Source: Pieris napi | Lineage: Eukaryota > Arthropoda > Insecta > Lepidoptera > Pieridae | Length of the DNA stretch: 64,000 nucleotides | NCBI RefSeq assembly: GCF_905475465.1 | Contig: NC_062239.1 | Location: 310,001 to 374,000, forward strand | Direction: 5' to 3' | In this document: positions 56,082-64,000 of the stretch, piece by piece | Numbering within the stretch: position 1 is the stretch's first letter | How the letters are laid out: every line of letters starts with the position of its first letter | The notes under the pieces: generated by a model | Seen by the model: the letters and a program-made list of their open reading frames with translations, nothing else | Told to the model about the DNA's origin: nothing | Databases searched by the model: none | Position numbers and translations under genes: made by a program

Positions 56082-56888
56082 AATATTTGAGAAAAGAAGC
56101 TGCAGTGAATGTAAATTAAGAAGCATAATTATTTTTCTTAGATTCATAAGTATACATGAATAAATGATATTTTGAAATCAAACAATTTGATTTGAAAGAA
56201 AAAATTTAGAAGTACCTTAACATTAATCTAATATTTCATTATGATGATTATCAACAATCATTGTTGAATTTTGTAAAACTATTATAAACATCAATACATT
56301 ATATGAAATAAATTAACAAATTTCTGAAATAGTAAGTTTAATACATTAAGAATCCTTCAAGAAAAAAATATACTTAAAATGCCGGGCCTCTTACCCCTGT
56401 GCTATAATAAAATACTAATGATCAAACCAGAAGTCTGTGACTTAATTGTTATATTAAAAAAAAAATAATAGCGCATGATTATTTATTTTTATCGATATTG
56501 AAAGCCAATAAAGAGTATTGTACTATTGTATACATCAGAGCCAATTAATTGGTAACAACATGCGTAAATTAAGGCCCATCTTTTTTTATTTTAAACACAT
56601 GACAAGGATATTGGATGAGGTTAATTCATTTACCTAGATATTTTGAACTCGATGAATCCAAAATTGAAAATACATTGCTAAAAATGCATAGTTCCATTTC
56701 TTGTTCGTACTTCGTTATGTATCTGTAGTAATTTATTAACTATGTACCTATGTCTTGTCTATGGCCTGTTACCGCCATCTTTAATCTTTATTCTCTATAT
56801 GTCATAGAAAGAAAGAACGCCGGTCTCTTGATGTCAAATTTTTCACCGTGAAGAATTTTTAATTTTATATATCTTGGGAAAGTGGTTA

Positions 56889-59800
56889 ATGATGGCAGCA
56901 AATAACTATTTTGGGTTTACCCACGGAGGTACCCAATATGGGTAAGTATATAATTATAAAATTACTTTGAATTATTGATCAGAGACGCAAACACAATTTC
57001 CTAACTAATACGCAGCCTTGAGGCCGCATTCTATGTAATCAAAATGGCGTCTCCATTGTATTGATCGTAGAAAATTTGCAAGAATCGTGTCTGTGTCGTG
57101 TTTTAAAGGTGTTTCGTGTGATTTCTAGCGCAGCAACGGCTAGTGCCGCTTACGGTGGACAAACAGGGTACGCCGTGGCGCCGGCTGCGACAGCCGCGAC
57201 GTACGGAACTCAGCGTGCCGCAGCAACTGGCTACGACACGGCTTATCAGGCCGCAGCCGCCACTCAGGGTAAGGATTTTTCTCTCTCGGCGCATAGGTCC
57301 AAGTAAAATGAGCTAAAGTTAAACCCGTTAGAAGAAGTAATAATTTTGCCGCAACTTCGTCTCTACAATCAGTACATTATGCAGGGTGATTATATGCAAA
57401 TTTAGTCTATAATGCAGCTGAATTTCTTACTCTCCCTTGATATCAGATAGAACAAGGACTGTGTTCATGAACAGATGAACTCTTACCATAAACAACTGGG
57501 TGAAAAAATCAAGGTCATTAACCTTATGTCTCATCAATGCCTGCAATGTTATAGCAATTTTGAACTGAACATGTGAAGATGGCATGCTAAGCAAGTTTAC
57601 CTCAATATAGAGAACAAATGTAAATAGCCTCACAAGGCATCTTGTTTCTTGATTATATTGTATGATTTTATTAAGTGGCACAAACAAGGAAAATACAAAA
57701 TTAATAATTATACATACATATAAAAAGCACAAAAGATAATAAACCAGATAAATCAGAAAGAAAAATATTTGGTATTTTAAACTCAAAAATATACTAACCC
57801 TCACAGTACTACTTAGATAAAAAATCAATAATTTACATTTAAATTTGTGAAATTCAAGTAAGATGTGAATTTTGTCAGTATATTGATATTTTATTGTATA
57901 ATAAACATGAATAAATATAACAAAACAGAAAAGGTAGCATAACTAATGTATTGCTCAACAGTGTGCAAAATATTAGGATTCCATATATGTTTACCCTTTG
58001 CACTTCTTAATACTTATAAAACTGCCTGTTTGGTAAATACCTATAATAATAGTGTTTTAGCAAGAAAGGTGTGTTGTGATTGTAGTAAGTACTATTCATG
58101 ACATTCACCAGCTTTAAACATTCTTCTAATTATGACCTGTCCTCCATGTGTATTTTCTATCTACATATATATTTTATTTAAATAAGTATGGATGAAATAC
58201 AATTTTCATAAAACATCTGTGTATCGCATTAGCAGCGGCTCACGCACACGCACACGCCGCTGCGGCCGCGGCTTCGGCGTACGACGCCAGCAAGAGCGCG
58301 TACTACCAGCAGGCGGCGGCCGCCTACCCCACGGCGGCGCCGCAGCCTCAGCCCGCTTACGACGCCACGGCCAAGCCTACGTATTCTACTCCTGCTACTT
58401 ACGCACAGGTTGGTCCGGTGCTTGTCGACATTTTGAAGAGTCGGTTACGAGTTTTTAAAAGTTAGATTATGTTAGGAGTCATGCTTTGTGTTATAAATTA
58501 GACATATTATGATACGACAACTTCGTTGAAAAATTTGTTAATGAGTATAAAAAATTTAAAGTATGGGAAACATTCTTATTTGTTCCCAAAATTTGTCAAA
58601 AATTGTTACTATGTAACTAATATAAACGATTACAAGAATGAGAGCTCAGGACGGGAGACATAGAATTAGGGTCGGGCTGGAGCCGGCCGGGACAGAGTCA
58701 GTTTACGATATAAACCCGAAGAACAACATTATAATCCAGGGCGGAGGACGCGCCGGCGGCGGCGCGAAGGCGGCTTACGGAGGCGTGTACACGGCCACCA
58801 CGGCCGCCGCCACCTACCCTGCGCAGCCCTACACGGCGCCCGCTGCGCAGCAGGCCAAGCGTTAGTACTCACTCTATACACCTACACTGTCCCGCTCTAC
58901 GACTGGCGACACGTTTACACGAGAGAGTTAGGTTAATCTTTACAATGTTTATGAAATCAGGACGACCCGATATATAATGTTTCGGTTTGAAATTCTTCCA
59001 AGGCGCTATCTATGGGGAACGTAGTTAGAATAGTGAATTGTAGTGGCGCACAATGAGAGTGTGTGGTTGTGTGGTGTTGTAGCGGCGACTAACAGGGGCA
59101 CCTCTGCTTATGATACAGCGCTGTACAACGCGGCCACCATGTACGTCGCGCAGCAGAACAAGACGGCCGCCAACCCGTGAGTATATCTATCAGTTTTATT
59201 TAGACTTTTGAATCACTTTGCCGCTTCGAATCTCGATCGCTTTAGTGCGCCTCGATGGCATTCACAATTTATTGACCGCTCTTCGTCCGATGTAGGGGTT
59301 GGAAGAACTACAACAAAAGCGGCGTGGGAGCCGGTCAGCCCCGAAGGCCCAAGCCCCCGCCGAAGGCGCAACAGCTGCACTACTGCGACGTGTGTAGGAT
59401 CTCGTGTGCCGGACCGCAGGTGAGTCGCTTTCGAAGAAAGGAGGCCGGGATCGACGAGATACGCTCGGAAAGCATCGAGCCGTTCGTTTTTCTGACCGCA
59501 GACGTACAAAGAGCACTTGGAAGGCCAGAAGCACAAGAAAAAGGAAGCGGCGGCCAAGGCCGGCGGCGGCGGCGGGAGCGGAGCCGGCGGCCGCGGCTCG
59601 GGCGGAGCGGCGCTGCGCTGCGAGCTGTGCGACGTGACGTGCACGGGAGCGGACGCGTACGCGGCGCACGTGCGAGGCATCAAGCACCAGAAGGTGGTGA
59701 AGCTGCACACCATGCTGGGCAAGCCCATTCCGTCCACCGAGCCCACCAAGCTCTCCTCGGGTGAGTTCCGTCGTCGACGCCCTCCTCGCGCCGCGAGACC

Positions 59801-60667
59801 GCGGAGCGCGTTCGCCGTCCCGTCTCGTCACAGTGTCACATCTGTATTTCGCGACCCGTCGCTCGGGCGATTTGATCAAAATCAAAAGTCAAATTTTCTC
59901 CCCCCGTCCCCGCCCGGTACAGATATGGACCGGACCTCTCGATTCGCCTCTCTTTCGAGTCGAGCGTTCGCCGTCGATCGAAAGAGTCGCCCGAAACGCA
60001 GAGAAAGTTTGACTTTTGAAATCGTAGCGAGCAACGCCGTCGGCGGCGCGGCCAAGATCGCGTTCGTCGCTCGCGGCGGACTCAGCTCGGTGACGGTCGG
60101 TGCCCCCGCAGACAAGGCCGAGGAGCGCGACGACGACGACGGCGAAGAGGTGCAGCCCGTGGGGCAGGACTACATCGAGGAGATCCGCGGGGACGACGGC
60201 AAGCCGCACAGCTTCAACTGCAAGCTCTGCGACTGCAAGTTCAACGACCCCAACGCCAAGGAGATGCACATGAAGGGCCGGCGCCACCGTCTGCAGTACA
60301 AGAAGAAGGTACGGTCCGCACCCCCCGCCCCTCGTTCCCTTCCCCCTTCCGTCTCGCCTATCCTGTGATTACTCAGTAAAAGGTTCGAGGCACTCGTCGA
60401 GCCTGGCGCTCCGTCGCCAAGAGATCCGGGTGCCGCATGATGACAATCTCGAATGAGGATAATGGGCTCGTCCAATTCACTATTGAACTCCGAAAACATT
60501 GCTCGTAGCGAGTTCTGATATAATATGCAGTGTTGTGACGGATGCAGGTGCAACCGGACCTGGAGGTGAAGGTGAAGCCCTCGATGCACCAGCGGAAGCT
60601 GGCCGAAGCCAAGGCCCAGCGTATGCTCGTCAGAGACGAAATGTGGGCCCGACGTCGCATGCACGAG
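56889..60667 (+). CDS. Zfr: Zinc finger RNA-binding protein, 5' part
   Basis: ZFR is a nuclear, double-stranded-RNA-binding protein of the NF45/NF90 (DZF) group with roles in splicing. Nine exons lie in the window: 56889-56941, 57129-57268, 58233-58408, 58740-58860, 59083-59176, 59296-59419, 59502-59760, 60112-60308 and 60548-60667 (1,284 nt, 428 codons). The start MAANNYFGFTHGG matches the ZFR N-terminus. Two in-frame ATGs are adjacent (56889 and 56892). A low-complexity Ala/Tyr/Gln/Pro region follows. Zinc fingers are LHYCDVCRISCAGPQ/TYKEHLEGQKHKKK (split by an intron), LRCELCDVTCTGADAYAAH and FNCKLCDCKFNDPNAKEMH. The tail KPSMHQRKLAEAKAQRM follows. The DZF domain is outside the window. Confidence 0.92.
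57269..58232 (+). other. Zfr intron 2
   Basis: This 964-bp AT-rich intron shows no repeat signature or coding sequence on either strand. Confidence 0.6.
59761..60111 (+). other. Zfr intron 7, in-frame and stop-free
   Basis: The intron has GTGAGT and GCAG ends and is exactly 351 nt (117 codons). The frame of exon 7 runs through it into the frame of exon 8 without a stop. Retention would add a basic, Arg/Ser-rich segment between zinc fingers 2 and 3. It is GC-rich like the exons. Confidence 0.7.
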
Positions 60668-60780
60668 GTACACTTTAAATATTTCATTAATATATATAAT
60701 ATAATGCCAATACGATAATGTCGATAAAAATAAAATATTATAAAGTATATAATATTAAACACATAATATGCACAACATCT

Positions 60781-61020
60781 CTACTGTGAATAAAGATGTC
60801 GAGTGTCAGAGAAGTCATTCAGTAGGCGCAACGTCTTCGATAACGGGGATCTGTGCAACAGACTGGTTCTAGCCTTTGGGATCGCAAACAACCTCGGCCT
60901 TCGCCGTCGCACATCCCATATCCCATAGGTACAAAGAAAAAGAGTTCTCGGAGTACACTTGGGTTGCACACCACTCCCCGCAAGACTTTCAGTATATAGT
61001 AGGCCAACTGTAAGTCCCGA
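60781..61020 (-). mobile_element. LINE C-terminal fragment
   Basis: The minus strand reads RLFAIPKARTSLLHRSPLS then KTLRLLNDFSDTRHLYS and stop, resembling the end of I/Jockey-type non-LTR proteins (RLFxxPxxRTxxxxxSPxxR). It is truncated upstream. Confidence 0.5.
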
Positions 61021-62115
61021 TTTGTTTAAAATTCATTGTACTCCACCATCCCTAATGGTCCAAGATCCCAGAGCGTTCTGACATAACTTATTTTCACATG
61101 GATGAAACCTTCACGAATTAATAACGTCTAGTATACTTTAAATACCTGCCTACTTGTGGAGCTTGCCCTGTGACACCTGGGCAGGTACCAGGTGAGAAAG
61201 GTAACTAAAAATATGAGTTATCTAACTTAAATTTGTATGGCTGAATTTTATATATATTTTGTAGAATATTATTCTAAACTAGAATTATAAAGTGTCAGAC
61301 ACTTTTCATGGACCAGAGCTTTTGTCAGACGCTTTAAAGCTCGACAAAAAATTAATGAACTTTACTTATTTTTTCATGTCTGACTTTTAAATATATTATT
61401 CAAGTAACTACTACAAAGTTATATTTCATCAGTCAGACAAATTCGAGTGACCAAACATCCCCTAAACACAAAATTATTCAGCCGGGAGTGCGAGCGCGAG
61501 AGCACTATGCGCATGCGTTTCAGAGTAAAAAATTGAAATGTTTTGAAAATACTTATTAATTTCAATCCAAGATTTTTGCATCCTTATTTCAGTAAGATCT
61601 CTTATTAAAAAAAAAAAGATTTAAAAAAGATTCGACCCAGTCAAAATGTATATCTATATATTTGTCAAGTTGAATTTTTTTTAATCTCTTTGAGCCATTT
61701 CGAATCTTTTCTAATCAGGGATGAGCTTCAATATTAAGTTGTGAATTAATAAATATTAAAGTGAATTTATTTATTGCATGTATTTGGGATAGTGAATATA
61801 TGAGGAGCCATTTTGTTTTATAAGGAATTATCTTTATTTTATTGTAAAAAAGATACCAGTTAGAAAAATTTTAAGACAAAATTATTTTACCAAAAAATAT
61901 ATAACTATGATTAATTACAGCAAATATTTGTTTATCTTTTAATCATCGCAATGGGTCCCCGTAACAAGTCGGAAAATGCATATATTATCTATATAATGGT
62001 GTTCCTTTTACTCGATTAGGTACAATACTTTTTAAATCATTGAAATCGGTAAATTGGTTGCGAAGATATTACACATTTTGTACAAGCCTACCGCGGCGCG
62101 GCCGAAATGCTCATG

Positions 62116-62123
62116 TGACGTCA
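62116..62123. promoter_or_regulatory. CRE-like TGACGTCA upstream of THAP exon
   Basis: A perfect palindromic cAMP-response element lies in a GC-rich patch 104 bases before the THAP ATG. A second copy is at 63734-63741. The role is inferred only. Confidence 0.4.
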
Positions 62124-62226
62124 CGATTTCCCTACGAACCGCGCGCTCGCTCTTCGCCATTCATTTATTAAAGTTCACTCGATCTGCGCGGGTCGTGTTG
62201 TGGTTTTGTGGTTTTTATGTGAAAAT

Positions 62227-62385
62227 ATGCCGCATTATGAGTACTGTATAGTACCGAAATGTACTAATACTTCAACTAGTACACCTGAAAAACTGTTTTT
62301 TAATGTGCCAAGGGACCTGAAAGTGCGCAAAAAATGGTGTACTGTCATGAAGAGGGGTGACAGTACACCTTACATTACTCATGTG
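62227..62385 (+). CDS. THAP-type zinc finger exon (partial gene)
   Basis: The start MPHYEYCIVPKC gives the first two zinc ligands of a THAP domain. KLFFNVPRDLKVRKKW supplies the conserved FxxxP and W positions. The frame reaches a GTAAAC donor at 62386 after YITHV, where the remaining C..H half should follow in a next exon. That exon was not found. THAP domains bind DNA and occur in host regulators and in P-element-type transposases. The gene may be a relic or be split by a later insertion at about 62433. Confidence 0.55.
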
Positions 62386-62432
62386 GTAAACAGTATCTTA
62401 GTAAAACTTGTTTACGAATGTTAAAGAAAAAT

Positions 62433-63394
62433 ACAGGGTCGTACTAGGTGTATTTCAATGAATAAATAAATGATAAAAAGTGTAAGTAGTGAAATTTCTA
62501 ATAACCCTTCCTCAGTAGTCTGGTAAAACCCAGGGTCGTACTGAGGCTCAACTAAATGAAATGTGCCGTTCCCGGGAATATTTCCCAATGTCGGAACATT
62601 CCCGCTTTGGGGAATATGTATGTAGGTAATAAAACTGTAGCCAAAGTGAATTCTATACATTGAATATTTTTTTGAATAATCGAGTTATGAGAGCTCCATA
62701 CACGCAATAGAAACCAAAAATATTTTTTTTGAATTTCTTGTCTGTCTGTTGAACGCTTTTCACGCGAAACCCGCTAGACGTATTTTACGCCTTTTTTTTA
62801 AAACTCTTTGTGAATATTTTTACAAGAAGTTTTCCTCTTTCCATAGCGACTGTCTCCTGTATGGATGCCCCGAAAATCTGTTCAACTAAAACACCATCAG
62901 TCTTGCAGTTTGCAGTTTCGTGAATTTTTGACGCCGTTACTCTGCAGTATCTTAGTTCCCTCCATAATGGTGAATCAGCTTGTGATAATGTTGCTTCTTC
63001 TGCTTTGCTACAGTCATCTATAGTCATCCGACTTGAGCAGAAGATTATTTCATTCTCATTAGGATATTGCTTGTTCAAACAATCCAAGGTAAACGAATAA
63101 AGTATACCTATCGATTACTTTGTTTCTTATATTCATTTGCACTGACAAAACTAGACGACAACAATTCGCAAGTCGATGAGATTGAAATAAAATTAATCAT
63201 TTCGTCGGGCACTTTTCTTACTTACTTACCAGCAATGTGCCGTCCGTTGCCTACTAACAATACTAGGAACTAACTCCCAATAAGATTTCCGACTGGCAAT
63301 GCACCCAGAAACATTGAGAAGAATATTCCCGGTAACATGTTCATATCCATAAACCTTACTGGGAATTTTCCCGGGCCTGAATACGACCCTGTAT
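62433..63394. mobile_element. Inverted-end insertion (TACAGGGTCGTA)
   Basis: The left end TACAGGGTCGTACTAGG is near 62433, and the right end AATACGACCCTGTA is near 63394. A further internal copy, CCAGGGTCGTACTGAGG, lies at about 62530. The insertion begins just after the THAP frame stops and surrounds the YqaJ-like fragment. Confidence 0.45.
62785..63087 (-). pseudogene. YqaJ-like nuclease fragment
   Basis: The 100-residue minus-strand frame contains SPLWRELRYCRVTASKIHE and ETVAMERGK. These resemble the WxxxRxxRITAS and MxxGxxxE elements of YqaJ/lambda-exonuclease-like domains found in insect transposon proteins. It lacks the rest of the nuclease core and lies opposite to the THAP exon, so one uninterrupted gene is unlikely. 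Confidence 0.45.
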
Positions 63395-63887
63395 TCCTGA
63401 CCTACTTATTATCCTGCTGTTTTGATTAGGTTGACAATGAGATTTGCTTACCTCTGAAGTTTCCAACCACGAATTTCAGCGCTTGTGTAGTTTAAATGAT
63501 TACTAAGATAATCAAATACCATTTAGGTAGATTATCGGATTGCGCTTGCTCAAAACCGATATCTACCTTATTTCTACCACTGATTTGTTATATTATAATA
63601 TTAAACAAATCAAATCACTTATTAATCGATTGGGTATAAACTGGTCACGTTACGCTCCGTGTTGGACGAGTATCGCGAACAGAATAAACAGCGCGGGGCG
63701 CGCTGTGGTTCAGCGGCAAGCGTTGAGATATTGTGACGTCATTGCATTTCATTCGTTCGCGCGGTCAGTATACCTTGTTTGGTATTTTGCCCATAACTTT
63801 GTCAGTTTTGGTCGTAGAACAAAATTTTTTACACCTTATGTTTTAGTTTCTCAAGGACAATAAAACTGCATTTATAACATAAAACCG

Positions 63888-64000
63888 TTACGGGTCCCCA
63901 TTATCGACACAGTCATTGTTATTTTCATCGTTCATCCAATCATGATATTGTCCATTCAAGTCATCCTCGTCGTCATCAGTGATGTTGTCGTTGCTGGCAG
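63888..64000 (-). CDS. Acidic C-terminal exon, partial (hypothetical)
   Basis: A minus-strand frame open to the window edge encodes SNDNITDDDEDDLNG, QYHDWMNDENNNDC and VDNGDP, then stop at 63888. The Asp/Asn-rich composition is suggestive of a protein tail, but no domain is recognised. It overlaps the possible inverted end at 63905. Confidence 0.35.
   Translation of the reverse strand, partial: ASNDNITDDDEDDLNGQYHDWMNDENNNDCVDNGDP

Larger units (their letters stand above)
61949..63905. mobile_element. Candidate element with inverted GGG-CCCGTAAC ends
   Basis: The plus strand reads AATGGGTCCCCGTAAC at 61949, and the minus strand AATGGGGACCCGTAAC near 63905. They are inverted and differ by two bases. 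Between them are a THAP exon, a YqaJ-like fragment and two CRE-like sites near the two sides. Whether these are true transposon ends is uncertain. Confidence 0.35.
60668..64000 (+). other. Presumed Zfr intron 9 with insertions
   Basis: No DZF exon occurs before the window ends. The stretch holds a LINE scrap (60781-61020), the THAP and YqaJ fragments, and an inverted-end element. The rest is AT-rich. Confidence 0.55.

Noticed and set aside
57427..57828. 133-codon minus-strand ORF in Zfr intron 2
   Set aside because: It is AT-rich, hydrophobic by composition only, has no domain and lies inside an intron of the opposite-strand gene.
59213..59885. Minus-strand ORFs of 178 and 207 codons
   Set aside because: They are the reverse of Zfr exons 6-7 and the GC-rich intron 7, with Arg/Ala/Ser-rich composition and no recognisable domain.

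Overview
The window looks like nuclear DNA of an insect, most likely a moth or butterfly. Exons are short and GC-rich, introns and spacers are AT-rich, splice sites are GT-AG, and the repeats (a Helitron with a CTAG 3' end, a TA-target mariner, tRNA-derived SINEs, LINE tails, MITEs) are of the kinds common in Lepidoptera. The order Lepidoptera is inferred from the repeats and was not checked by a search. No CRISPR array, operon or bacterial feature is present. All gene models were joined by hand from splice sites and reading phase, and the phases agree at every junction listed.

Layout. (1) Positions 1-650 hold an internally deleted LINE. (2) Positions 1487-18713, minus strand, hold 37 coding exons of a fibrillin gene: signal peptide, N-terminal unique region, three EGF domains, hybrid domains, TB domains and many calcium-binding EGF domains. 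About 1,949 residues are encoded and the 3' end lies outside the window. Its introns carry a MITE family, a Helitron remnant and a LINE tail. (3) Positions 18.7-38.8 kb are gene-poor: SINEs, LINE tails, MITEs, a Tc1/mariner relic and a degenerate mariner. (4) Positions 39084-42388, minus strand, hold SNAPC3, complete in six exons with a LINE in intron 4. (5) Positions 44632-52310, plus strand, hold a complete six-exon CRAL-TRIO lipid-transfer protein of 314 residues. Its second intron is mostly one Helitron containing nested foldback elements. A decayed CRAL-TRIO fragment lies just downstream. (6) Positions 55044-55916, plus strand, hold IER3IP1/Yos1, complete, 81 residues. (7) Positions 56889-60667, plus strand, hold the 5' two-thirds of a Zfr gene with three zinc fingers. 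Its DZF domain is outside the window. (8) Positions 60.7-64 kb, probably a Zfr intron, hold a LINE scrap, a THAP-type zinc-finger exon, a YqaJ-like fragment on the opposite strand and a partial acidic C-terminus.

The genes are unrelated housekeeping and structural genes: extracellular microfibrils, snRNA transcription, lipid transfer, ER-Golgi transport and RNA binding. No shared pathway is implied.

The most unusual object is the TA-flanked inverted-repeat element at 47476-49798. It contains 14 exact copies of the octamer TGTACGGC or its complement. They form inverted pairs whose starts are always 57 bp apart, and successive pairs are about 141 bp apart, although the DNA between the octamers differs from pair to pair. 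Other points worth attention are an in-frame, stop-free 351-bp intron in Zfr, an RGD that sits in a fibrillin EGF domain while the usual TB position reads RSG, and a 564-bp foldback just upstream of IER3IP1.
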